From Thermoclostridium stercorarium subsp. stercorarium DSM 8532 (GTDB lineage: Bacteria > Bacillota > Clostridia > DSM-8532): DNA of 64,000 bases. Location: contig NC_020134.1 in NCBI RefSeq assembly GCF_000331995.1, forward strand, positions 1,463,465 to 1,527,464, read 5' to 3'. Positions 1-7,680 of this stretch are shown one piece after another (positions within the stretch are counted from its first letter, which is position 1; each line of letters starts with the position of its first letter). The notes under the pieces are model-generated. The model ran no database searches and had not been told where the DNA came from. It saw only the letters and a list, made by a program, of their open reading frames with translations. Both the position numbers and the translations under genes were made by a program.

Positions 1-2128
1 GTGGAAGTTTCAGCATTTTGCGAAGTGCGATCTCCTGCCTGTAGAATTCTTTATAATCCTGCTTTATTGCAGCCTGGATGCTGAAATTGTCGGGATTATA
101 CGTTTGAAGGACGACTCTGCCGTGCCTGCCTGCCCGCCCGGCTCTTCCCGCTGCCTGTGTTATGAGTTGGAATGTTCTTTCGGTCGCTTTATAATCTCCG
201 CTGCCGAGGAGACTGTCCGCCGAAAGTATGCCTACCAGTGTAACATCAGGAAAATCATGCCCCTTGGCTATCATCTGCGTTCCCACCAGTACGTCAATTT
301 TGTTGTTTCTGAAGGTATCAAGGATTTTTTCGTGACCGCGTTTACCGGTGGTGGTATCCATATCCATACGGATTACCGATATGTCGGAACGAATTTGAGG
401 GATCTGCTCCTCCACTTTTTGAGTCCCGATACCATGAAGATCAATGTTATTACTTTTGCATTCCGGACAAACCGATGGTTTTGCCGTTACAAAACTGCAG
501 TAATGGCATACCAGTTTCTTTTCCGCCTGATGGTAGGTAAGCGAAACACTGCAGTAAGGGCATAATACTATATACCCGCAGTTTCTGCATTGTACGAAAT
601 TTGAATATCCCCTTCTGTTAATAAAAATTATGGACTGCTCGCCTGCTTCCTTGTTTTTTATAAGTTCACGGGTAAGAACAGTACTTATTCCGTTCTTTGA
701 GCCCATGTCAGGTTCCTTCCTCATGTCCACAGTAATAATTTCGGGAAGCGGCAGATTGTTCGTTCTTTCATTCATTTCAACAAGTTTTATTTTTCCGGTT
801 CTGGCTCTGTAATAATTTTCTATCGACGGTGTTGCTGAACCGTAGATGAGAAGGGCATTGTTGTATCTGCATCTGAATGTGGCTATGCCTCTTGCATCAT
901 ATTTGGGAGTTCTGTCGGATTTATAGGATGTTTCATGTTCCTCGTCTATAACGATAATTCCAATATTGTCCAAAGGCGCAAAAACAGCAGAACGCGCTCC
1001 GATAACCACTCTGGCTTCCCCGTTTTTAATTCTCCGCCACTGATCAAAACGCTCGCCTATTGAAAGACGGCTGTGGAGCAGTGCAATCTGATTTCCGAAC
1101 CTTCCTTTGAAGCGGCGTACGGTCTGAGGAGTAAGCCCGATTTCAGGCACTAATAAAATAGCGTTTTTTCCCTTTTCAATGGTCTTGGCTATGGCCTGCA
1201 TGTAAACTTCAGTTTTTCCACTGCCTGTTACGCCGTGGAGCAGAATCTCCTGAAATCCCCCTGTTTCCATGGCTTCGTAAATAATGTCGAGGGCTTTTTT
1301 CTGGGATGGTGTGGGCGGCAAGGGGAGTGTTTCAGGAGCGTCGTCATATTCAAACGGATTCCGTTCAACTTCAGCGTCATAAAAGGCAATATATCCCTTT
1401 TTTTTCATGTTATTAAGTGTGTTCTGGGAAAAACCCAGAGCGTTAAGTTCGGCCACGGATATGCTTCCTTCTTCGTAAAGTATTTCCATGATACGTATAT
1501 AATTCAGATTTTTAACGTTGTTATTTTCTACCAATTCCCAGAATTCTTCCTCATCCATCGCAGGACATGCGTTTTTTTCAGTTTTGGCCCTGGCTTTCAT
1601 TTGGACATGGCTTTTTATTCTTACAACATTTTTTTCTATAAGCTGATTAAGAATTTTTCTTACAGGTCTGTTGACAATTTGCGTAAGATCTTCCACCGAT
1701 ATTTTTCCGTTGTTGTCAGACAATACTTTAATAATTTCCTGTTCATCCCTGTCAAGGTCTACCCGGTCAGCTGACATAAGTATAACATCTTCCCGGAATA
1801 ACAGCCCAAGTCCGGTGGGAAGCATGCATCTTATAGCCATATCATAGGTGCATACATACCTTTTTCTCATATATTTGCTTAATTCTATAAGTTCATCTGA
1901 CAAAACGGGAGTTTCGTCAATAATCTGGGAAATTTCCTTTAAACCTGAAAATTCGCTTGTTTCCTTTACAGCCATTACAAAAGCTTCACACAGCCTGTTC
2001 CCTTTCCCGAACGGAACAATAACACGAACTCCCGGTCTGATACAGTCTTTCATATTGTCCGGGACGATATAATCATAAAATTTGTCAAATTCCCTTGTGC
2101 TGTTTTGTATCACAACCGACACGTACAC
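1..2128 (-). CDS. priA: Primosomal protein N' (replication restart helicase PriA), 3' end outside window
   Basis: The protein restarts stalled replication forks as a 3'-5' DNA helicase and loads the primosome. About 709 N-terminal codons are visible and the C-terminus lies beyond base 1. Seen in order: an N-terminal 3'-DNA-binding region starting EFDKFYDYIVPD, Walker A GVTGSGKTEVY near residue 297, DEEH box (IVIDEEHETSY) near residue 391, GSATPS motif, eight zinc-ligand cysteines as CxxC pairs at about residues 511-555, and helicase motif VI TQAAGRAGRAG. The start is a GTG at 2128, placed behind AGAGGTG and just after an in-frame stop, which excludes a longer start. A long visible product with every motif intact makes the call secure. 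Confidence 0.97.
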   Translation of the reverse strand, partial: MYVSVVIQNSTREFDKFYDYIVPDNMKDCIRPGVRVIVPFGKGNRLCEAFVMAVKETSEFSGLKEISQIIDETPVLSDELIELSKYMRKRYVCTYDMAIRCMLPTGLGLLFREDVILMSADRVDLDRDEQEIIKVLSDNNGKISVEDLTQIVNRPVRKILNQLIEKNVVRIKSHVQMKARAKTEKNACPAMDEEEFWELVENNNVKNLNYIRIMEILYEEGSISVAELNALGFSQNTLNNMKKKGYIAFYDAEVERNPFEYDDAPETLPLPPTPSQKKALDIIYEAMETGGFQEILLHGVTGSGKTEVYMQAIAKTIEKGKNAILLVPEIGLTPQTVRRFKGRFGNQIALLHSRLSIGERFDQWRRIKNGEARVVIGARSAVFAPLDNIGIIVIDEEHETSYKSDRTPKYDARGIATFRCRYNNALLIYGSATPSIENYYRARTGKIKLVEMNERTNNLPLPEIITVDMRKEPDMGSKNGISTVLTRELIKNKEAGEQSIIFINRRGYSNFVQCRNCGYIVLCPYCSVSLTYHQAEKKLVCHYCSFVTAKPSVCPECKSNNIDLHGIGTQKVEEQIPQIRSDISVIRMDMDTTTGKRGHEKILDTFRNNKIDVLVGTQMIAKGHDFPDVTLVGILSADSLLGSGDYKATERTFQLITQAAGRAGRAGRHGRVVLQTYNPDNFSIQAAIKQDYKEFYRQEIALRKMLKLP

Positions 2129-2203
2129 TTTTTATACACCTCTGTACATTCTCAGTTTATTTTACATTATTGAATAAATGTTTGAAAGTACAGGGTCAAA
2201 ATA

Positions 2204-2232
2204 AAAAAGCCTGTTTGAAACAGGCCGAAAAA
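2204..2232 (-). terminator. Rho-independent terminator
   Basis: Perfect hairpin GCCTGTTTGAAACAGGC at 2209-2225, followed on the minus strand by a run of six T. It closes the SSB-like/P-loop gene pair. A-rich flank on the other side may let it work in both directions. Confidence 0.85.
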
Positions 2233-2261
2233 AATGCAAATATTGAAATATTAAATGTCTG

Positions 2262-2672
2262 TTACAGAGCGTACTCTTTTGTAATAAAGTCAGGAATATC
2301 CTTAATGTTTCCGCTAATGGAAAATACAAGGCGTATGTTAAACTTATCATGAAGTTCCTTAATTTTTTCAAAGAAAAGCTGATAGTCGGGATTGGGTTCG
2401 GCTATCAGATCCAGCCTGTCTATATATAAGGCTGCAATATCGTAGTCTGAGGCAATCAAACCACAGATAAAACCATAGAATGAACTGAGATTTTCAATAT
2501 TGAACTCTTTTATATTAACAAAACGGATTTCATGCCTTAATGCCGTTATGAGTTCATCGTCACTGTCGATGAAAATCACATGTCCGTGTATGTTGTCAAC
2601 TATACTGTGGGCGTCTTCTATTAAATATTTCGTTTTTCCGACGCCTTTTGTTCCAAATACTACTTTTATCAC
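2262..2672 (-). CDS. Small P-loop NTPase of unknown role
   Basis: A 136-residue protein that begins with an intact Walker A motif, GTKGVGKTKYL at residues 7-17. A hydrophobic strand HVIFIDSDDE and a later strand IAALYIDRLDLI look like the Walker B region of a RecA/AAA-type fold. It is much shorter than any characterised helicase or AAA protein, with no recognisable extra domain, signal peptide or membrane segment. Start is GTG at 2672 behind GGGGAAG. It lies 44 bases downstream of the SSB-like gene and shares its terminator, so a role in DNA metabolism is a reasonable inference only. I do not recognise the family. Confidence 0.75.
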   Translation of the reverse strand: MIKVVFGTKGVGKTKYLIEDAHSIVDNIHGHVIFIDSDDELITALRHEIRFVNIKEFNIENLSSFYGFICGLIASDYDIAALYIDRLDLIAEPNPDYQLFFEKIKELHDKFNIRLVFSISGNIKDIPDFITKEYAL

Positions 2673-2716
2673 AAAATATCTTCCCCTTTAGGCATATATT
2701 TCAATTCTTATCTGTT

Positions 2717-3382
2717 TTAGCTTTCCCTGTTTGACTTGCGTGCATTGTTGTTTTCCTTAAGGTGTTCCATTTTCGATATGGAAACTTCGTAAGCTGTCCT
2801 TTCTTCTACAGTACCGTCAGGCAATTTTTTCTGATAGTTCCGACTCTGAATCCTTCCCCAAATTCTGATATTGTCACCAATTTCAAAATTACTCGCATAC
2901 CTGGCATTGCGACCCCATGCAATACACGGTATGTAGTCCGACTTGTTGTATGCGCGGTTCACAGCCAGAAGAATATCAGCGATTTCACGTCCGAAAGGCG
3001 TAGTTCTGTAGACAGGTTTTTTACAGATAAAACCATTTAAGTAAATGCTGTTCGTTACTTTGACATCTTCACCGGGTTCAAAAACTGCAATGTCTCTGGC
3101 GAAGACAGTTAACAGAAGTTTACGGCCTCCTTCTCCGCTGTAGTTGTTATAACTTCTGAATTGCCCGTCCACAGCAACCATTTTCCCTACCTCGAATTTT
3201 TCCAGAGGCAGTAAACGTTCTGAAAACATTACAGGAATGTAATCGTATGTATTGCTGAGTCTGGGAACTTCTACTGTGAAAGTATAGAACCCTTCACCAT
3301 AAACTTCATGACTGAATTCAGGCTTTGATATTATGGTTCCGGACAAACTGGCACTATTGTTATCCATAATATTACCGGGCAT
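2717..3382 (-). CDS. Single-stranded DNA-binding protein-like, two tandem OB folds
   Basis: A 221-residue protein made of two SSB/PriB-like OB folds. The first (about residues 10-100) runs from SLSGTIISKPEFSHE through VAVDGQFRSYN to FARDIAVF; the second (about 108-205) from YLNGFICKKPVYR through IPCIAWGRNA and IWGRIQSRNYQK to AYEVSISKMEHL. Canonical bacterial SSB has one OB fold and an acidic tip; this one has two folds and a basic/Asn tail, so it is not the housekeeping ssb. The start at ATG 3382 is preferred because GGAG lies 12 bases upstream; an upstream ATG at 3430 has no good ribosome site. It probably binds single-stranded DNA and is co-transcribed with the P-loop gene. Confidence 0.8.
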   Translation of the reverse strand: MPGNIMDNNSASLSGTIISKPEFSHEVYGEGFYTFTVEVPRLSNTYDYIPVMFSERLLPLEKFEVGKMVAVDGQFRSYNNYSGEGGRKLLLTVFARDIAVFEPGEDVKVTNSIYLNGFICKKPVYRTTPFGREIADILLAVNRAYNKSDYIPCIAWGRNARYASNFEIGDNIRIWGRIQSRNYQKKLPDGTVEERTAYEVSISKMEHLKENNNARKSNRES

Positions 3383-3739
3383 GGATAAACCCCACTCCTC
3401 TCTGTCTTTCGTGTCTAAAACTAAATTCATCTCATGTTAGCTTATTCCACAAAATATGTTTTTAGAAGTTTTATTTTTATTTTTATTTTAAGAGTTTTAA
3501 AACTCATAACATTACCATTTCTCCTGTCAAAAAGTAAAGCTGCCTGCAAAACGGGCAATATTAACAAAAAAAGGCTTATCCAGCAACAATCACATCAAAG
3601 CCAGAATTGGCTGCAATCAGCCAATTTTATTATACCCATATAAACTTCGTTATGCAATGTTCTAAAAGCATTTTGTTGTAATTTCACCTTTTTTCGGCTA
3701 TTTTCAGCAATATTTGCCGGTATATTATGTTAAATATAA
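3383..3739. other. Intergenic region with palindrome and hairpin
   Basis: No gene is supported. It holds a minus-strand TTGACA box (3525-3530) with a possible -10 TATGAG (3503-3508, spacer 16) for the SSB-like gene. A perfect 14-base palindrome GAGTTTTAAAACTC (3492-3505) overlaps that -10. A hairpin AATTGGCTG/CAGCCAATT (3605-3626) has its T run only on the plus strand, where there is no upstream gene. Confidence 0.5.
3503..3530 (-). promoter_or_regulatory. Candidate promoter of the SSB-like gene
   Basis: Perfect -35 TTGACA (3525-3530) and weak -10 TATGAG (3503-3508) with a 16-base spacer on the minus strand. The palindrome at 3492-3505 covers the downstream edge and could be an operator. Confidence 0.45.
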
Positions 3740-4363
3740 TTAACTAATGGCATTTCCCCTGTTTAAATTCACATCATACAGCACTGCAAAGGAAGCAGCT
3801 GCCAATATGTTGTAAGGATCCACAGCAGTACTGTCGATGTTAATCACATACTCTTGGGGTTCTATTTTTCTTCCATTAGCAGTAACCAGCCCGGTTCTTA
3901 TATAGCACAGAAACCGCCCGCTAATTGAAGGTTCCCCGGTACTTGACGTTGTGATGTTTGAGTCCTTATTAAAACCATAACGTAGCACTCTGCATATTTC
4001 ATCGGAAAAATTTAACGTTTTAATTACATCTCCGTTTAAAATAATCGTCAAGTTTTTAAAAGATCTTTTGCTGTTGCAGATTATATTTTGAGCAAAAGCC
4101 CATTCACTGTAATCATTTATAATTAATGTATCCAGCGGGAGAAAATTTAAAGCATCTTCTATGTCTGAAAATTTGATTTTAATAATGAGAATTTCAGTTC
4201 CTGTCTGATTGATTGCCGAACAGTAACTGTTCCAGGTTTCCTTGTTCCTGAAATATCCATACTCTGAAATGCTGACTTTTCTGTTTTCAATATTAAGAAA
4301 GTGTTTTATTGTTTCTAAAATATCCTGAGTATTGCTGTTTTCAATAATTCCGGCTATATGCAT
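3740..4363 (-). CDS. Mur-ligase-like protein with eroded P-loop
   Basis: A protein of about 207 residues whose pattern follows the central and start of the C-terminal part of Mur ligases (MurE/CapB type). It opens HIAGIIENSNTQDILETI, where a true ligase has the GTNGKTT ATP loop, continues with NRKVSISEYGYF, DTLIINDYSEWAF and NLTIILNGD, and ends with NILAAASFAVL, resembling the family's N-x-LAA helix. The catalytic lysine and phosphate loop are gone and the protein is less than half the usual ligase length, so it is unlikely to be an active ligase. Start at 4363 (AGGGA upstream) is preferred; ATG 4381 and TTG 4423 are alternatives. Similarity is judged by eye only. Confidence 0.55.
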   Translation of the reverse strand: MHIAGIIENSNTQDILETIKHFLNIENRKVSISEYGYFRNKETWNSYCSAINQTGTEILIIKIKFSDIEDALNFLPLDTLIINDYSEWAFAQNIICNSKRSFKNLTIILNGDVIKTLNFSDEICRVLRYGFNKDSNITTSSTGEPSISGRFLCYIRTGLVTANGRKIEPQEYVINIDSTAVDPYNILAAASFAVLYDVNLNRGNAIS

Positions 4364-4461
4364 GCCTAATCCCTGCTTCATTGTCTGTATACTTTGTTTA
4401 TAACGTGATATTATCTTCTGCAATTATTGATTTGCTATTCAGAGATGTAATCCGGCATAAG

Positions 4462-5055
4462 TTACGTCACTTCGGCAATATATGTTTTGTCGTTGTCTGC
4501 CGCCCGAAGCATCGAAACAAGCTCTGCTGTATCGGTCGAAAACAGCCATCTGTCCATGTCCCTTTCACTTATTATAACCGGCATTCGGTTATGTATTTTT
4601 TGAATTTTTTCGTTGGCATCTGTTGTAAGAATTGTAAATGCAGGGAAAACGTAATCATCGCTTTTGCCTCTGAAAAACCAGAAAATTCCTGCCATATAGA
4701 AAAGTTTATTGTCAATGCTGATAAGATGTTTTATTTTTTTGTTTCCGCTTTTTTTCCATTCAAAAAAACCCGTTGCCGGCACAAGACATCTGCGTTTCAG
4801 GAAGGGTGTCCTGAACATTTGTTTTTCCGATATGGTCTCCGATCTTGCATTAAAAATTAGTTTTTTTCCGTTGGGAGACGGAAACCCCCATTTTACCGCG
4901 TGAACCTTTCTTTCTCCACTGTCAGGTGTGATAATGGGAACGGTATCACCGGGGAATATCTCACCGTGTTTTTTGATAAGATGCCGCTCAACCTCTGAAA
5001 CAAGTTTTGCAAAATCGTCCATTTCCTTTTCCGGAATATAAAATCTCCCACACAT
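4462..5055 (-). CDS. SRAP domain protein (abasic-site protection, YedK/HMCES family)
   Basis: SRAP proteins form a covalent thiazolidine link through Cys2 with abasic sites in single-stranded DNA. All key residues are visible: Met-Cys-Gly-Arg at the N-terminus (Cys2 after Met removal), NARSETI for the catalytic Asn, ATGFFEWKK for the catalytic Glu, and KIHNRMPVII for the conserved His. The 197-residue length fits the bacterial family. The start is fixed by the need for Cys at position 2. It is a single gene, upstream of the Mur-like gene in the same direction, with a gap of about 100 bases. Confidence 0.93.
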   Translation of the reverse strand: MCGRFYIPEKEMDDFAKLVSEVERHLIKKHGEIFPGDTVPIITPDSGERKVHAVKWGFPSPNGKKLIFNARSETISEKQMFRTPFLKRRCLVPATGFFEWKKSGNKKIKHLISIDNKLFYMAGIFWFFRGKSDDYVFPAFTILTTDANEKIQKIHNRMPVIISERDMDRWLFSTDTAELVSMLRAADNDKTYIAEVT

Positions 5056-5181
5056 AAAAAACAGTCCTTTCCTACGTTAACTTTGGCTTACTATTATTAT
5101 AATCAACATTTACAGTTTATTAACATACTGTGCGTCTGAATATTTTTAATGCATGAATCTGTGGCAAACGCCTTTTGTACA

Positions 5182-5224
5182 CAAAAATAGGGTTCACGGA
5201 ATAAAGCACACTAACCATGAACCC
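5182..5224 (-). terminator. Terminator of the Tad-like operon
   Basis: Arms GGGTTCACGG (5190-5199) and CCATGAACCC (5215-5224) pair with one mismatch; on the minus strand the hairpin is followed by TATTTTTG. It lies about 40 bases after the last gene of the operon. Confidence 0.75.
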
Positions 5225-5263
5225 CTTTAAACGTATATGGGCAAATTTTTTCAAAAAAATTAT

Positions 5264-6223
5264 TTAAGGATTACAGATATGGCACGGAAAAGCCCCCAAC
5301 AGCGCGCATTCCCGCCTGTTATCATATATCGTGTCCTTTTCTGTAAGGATAGGGCAATTTTCCCGGTGATAATAGTAAATTCCGTTTATATCCTGCTGAA
5401 TGAAATAGTAATTTTTTCTTATTATTCTCGCAGCTCCAAGGGCATAACTGTTGAAGCGTTCACCCCTGATTCCAACCGGTATTCCCTGAAAAAATGCAAG
5501 AATCCCTATATCCTCAATATTCCTCTGCCAGTTACCGTCCGATATCGAAGGAGGGCTGAAGTGGTAAGCAATTCCATACGTTTTGGCATATTTGTTATGT
5601 TCGTTTATGGCGATATTTACGTCCTTTTTGATGGATTCGGCAATTGTTCTTTTCCTTACTTCTTCAAACAGCTCAAAGTCACAAATTAATGTGTCAAACG
5701 GGAGAGCAGACGTTAATTCCTCCCTCCTGCCCTCATAAAAAACTTTATTTATGGTATCGAAAACTTTAACGTAATCATCCAGAGTGAAAAGATATACAAA
5801 TCCTTTTTTTTCATAGAAATATGGCTTTTTCGGTTTCCAAACCATTTCCTGTATTATTTCGCCATTAATATTTTTGTAGGACTCCGCTGAATATACCCAG
5901 TACCCGTCGTAATCAATGAGGACTATTACCGGAATATAGGCTTTTAAAACATCCTTTGCCGTTTCATCATGCATTATGCCAAAGTTAACATAAAGTGTCG
6001 TGAAAAAAGCTTCCACTGCCTTTTCACGTGAAATGAATATTTTGTTATCCATCCCCCTTACAATCATGGCATTTGATGCGTCTTCTACAGCAGTGTCAAG
6101 GTATCTGTTGAGAATCATGCTTTTATATTCGGCGTTTTTCAGATTGTCGTTCTTAATTCTTAGCATCAGGGCAAAAGGCAAGGCTATGGAAACAAAAAGA
6201 ACAGCCATGTCAGTGATTTTCAT
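5264..6223 (-). CDS. Membrane-anchored protein with Ada-like Cys/His cluster, last gene of Tad-like operon
   Basis: A 319-residue protein with one N-terminal membrane segment (MAVLFVSIALPFALMLRI, about residues 6-23) and a long predicted extracytoplasmic body of unknown fold. The C-terminus (about 283-319) reads YYYHRENCPIL ... NRRECALLGAFPCHICNP, matching the spacing of the metal-binding knuckle of Ada and of nuclease-associated Ada-like domains (H-x3-C ... A-x2-G-x2-PC-x2-C-x-P). The start ATG 6223 has GGAGG 11 bases upstream and overlaps the preceding gene by 14 bases; the longer TTG start at 6250 is less likely. Its place in the operon suggests a structural or anchoring part of the filament machine; the function is not known. 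Confidence 0.7.
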   Translation of the reverse strand: MKITDMAVLFVSIALPFALMLRIKNDNLKNAEYKSMILNRYLDTAVEDASNAMIVRGMDNKIFISREKAVEAFFTTLYVNFGIMHDETAKDVLKAYIPVIVLIDYDGYWVYSAESYKNINGEIIQEMVWKPKKPYFYEKKGFVYLFTLDDYVKVFDTINKVFYEGRREELTSALPFDTLICDFELFEEVRKRTIAESIKKDVNIAINEHNKYAKTYGIAYHFSPPSISDGNWQRNIEDIGILAFFQGIPVGIRGERFNSYALGAARIIRKNYYFIQQDINGIYYYHRENCPILTEKDTIYDNRRECALLGAFPCHICNP

Positions 6224-6761
6224 CCCGTACCATGCCTCCGTAACTGACAATGATGCGTCTTGCCGGTAGTTCTGAAAAAAGCAGCAGTTGCTGAACCCTT
6301 GTAGCAGGCGTTTTGTTTACATTTACGACTTTCACTCTGAAAATATCTCCCTTTGACAAATAATAATACCTGTCGGTCTGACCTGAAAAACCCGGGTTTT
6401 CGGGAAACAATCGTTCAAGGATCTCTTCGGTATATGTTATGTTACGATTAATCATATAATCATGCTGAAACGTCGTTATGTCAGCAGGATCTGTATAAAC
6501 AGGATCTATGCTGTAATGTATATGTTCCATGGTTATTTCATACACATTTCCCGTTGCCGCCAGAGCTTCACAGAACTGCGCATACATAACCGGAGTGATA
6601 TATCCCAGGTTTCTGACCGAATCAACAAAATCTGTTGTTTCATAAAGCACAACAATTCTTGTAATATCATCCTGCCGGGTTAACATATTTTCCACAGGAA
6701 AAATGAAAAACAACAGAATTGATATCAGCATTGCGACGGTTTTGCCAAGTGTTTCAGACAA
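6210..6761 (-). CDS. Membrane-anchored Tad-operon protein of unknown function
   Basis: A 183-residue protein with one N-terminal hydrophobic helix (TVAMLISILLFFIFPVENML, residues 8-27) and an outside domain rich in Tyr, Thr and Ile, the general plan of TadE/TadF-type pseudopilins. No prepilin-peptidase motif of the GFxxxE type is obvious. The start is TTG at 6761, directly after the TAA stop of the upstream gene, with GGTGAG six bases before it; translation is probably coupled. I do not recognise the family. Confidence 0.7.
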   Translation of the reverse strand: MSETLGKTVAMLISILLFFIFPVENMLTRQDDITRIVVLYETTDFVDSVRNLGYITPVMYAQFCEALAATGNVYEITMEHIHYSIDPVYTDPADITTFQHDYMINRNITYTEEILERLFPENPGFSGQTDRYYYLSKGDIFRVKVVNVNKTPATRVQQLLLFSELPARRIIVSYGGMVRDENH

Positions 6762-7157
6762 TTAGGGCTCACCGCCTTTTTTTCGGTATTTAACCATAAC
6801 CAGCTCTCCGGAAGTGTTAAAAACATACTCCACATTGTACTCCGAATCATAATCCACAATGTCGTAATCAAAAGCGCTAATATCAGTATTTTGAGGAATA
6901 AGTACCGAATCTACCGAAATATCGGTTTCAAGACCGTTTTTAATACAACCGATGATAAAAGCCCCGGAAACCGTTGAATTTTTCGGGATATCGACGTAAT
7001 TTGTTTCGTAAACCGGTCCTTTTTCACAAATTTTACTACTTATTGTATCCATTATCTCATTTTTGTTATTATACAGAGTAAAAAAAAGCGTAACGGCTGT
7101 TATTATAAAAAAGGCGGCACTGAAATAAGAAATGGCTTTCAGTATATTCTCTTCCAT
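6762..7157 (-). CDS. Small membrane-anchored Tad-operon protein
   Basis: A 131-residue protein with an N-terminal helix (ISYFSAAFFIITAVTLFFTL, about residues 8-27) followed by a mostly beta, charged outside domain. The plan is TadE/pseudopilin-like, but sequence identity to a named family is not visible. The ATG at 7157 has GGGGAG seven bases upstream and is preferred over the upstream ATG at 7187. The stop abuts the start of the next gene. Confidence 0.7.
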   Translation of the reverse strand: MEENILKAISYFSAAFFIITAVTLFFTLYNNKNEIMDTISSKICEKGPVYETNYVDIPKNSTVSGAFIIGCIKNGLETDISVDSVLIPQNTDISAFDYDIVDYDSEYNVEYVFNTSGELVMVKYRKKGGEP

Positions 7158-7183
7158 ACGATTACTCCCCTTGAACCAGTATT

Positions 7184-7648
7184 TCATTTCTGGGTAAAAA
7201 TCAATGCCACAATTTTCCCGTTCTTGTCACGGATAACTTCTCCCGTAAACTTGCCGTTTCTATTTATGTATTTATCGCTTGCTTCATCCATCAGCTCTGA
7301 TATATTGCTTACCGTTCCGTTCTTTTTAATTTCACCGGTATTGTTGCTGATAACAACCTCATTAATGTACCATGTTCCTGAAGGATTCTTGTTGGTTTTT
7401 ACCATAACGCCTATATACTCATCCTTAAACCGCCTTATAACATTGACAACCTCGCTGCCGCTTAATTCCATGCCGTCGTAAATGGTATACTGGGATTCCT
7501 CAAGTTCGGTGTTTATCCTTTCCAGTTTTCCGATAGTTGCCAATGCGGTACTCTGGCCCGAACGCATCAGAATTATGCCTATTGATACCACAGCCATTGT
7601 AATAACTACACCCGCGCCGATTATAATGGCTTTTAATGAATTTTCCAT
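7184..7648 (-). CDS. Small membrane-anchored Tad-operon protein, pilin-like
   Basis: A 154-residue protein starting MENSLKAIIIGAGVVITMAV, a short charged leader followed by one helix (residues 6-28), as in class III pilins and TadE-like pseudopilins. The rest is a compact polar domain containing SGSEVVNVIRRFKDE and NKNPSGTWYINE, with no cysteines. Good AGGAGG-type ribosome site before ATG 7648. Among the four small genes this one best resembles a pilin or pseudopilin by layout, but a leader-peptidase cleavage motif cannot be assigned with confidence. Confidence 0.7.
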   Translation of the reverse strand: MENSLKAIIIGAGVVITMAVVSIGIILMRSGQSTALATIGKLERINTELEESQYTIYDGMELSGSEVVNVIRRFKDEYIGVMVKTNKNPSGTWYINEVVISNNTGEIKKNGTVSNISELMDEASDKYINRNGKFTGEVIRDKNGKIVALIFTQK

Positions 7649-7680
7649 AAAACCACTCCTCCTTATGTTTTATTCAAAGT

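Noticed and set aside
1235-1774. 179-codon plus-strand frame antisense to priA
   Set aside because: Opposite the conserved helicase domain of PriA; biased Phe/Tyr composition, no ribosome site.
3605-3626. Hairpin AATTGGCTG/CAGCCAATT as terminator
   Set aside because: The T run follows on the plus strand, where no gene lies upstream; on the minus strand there is no T run after it.
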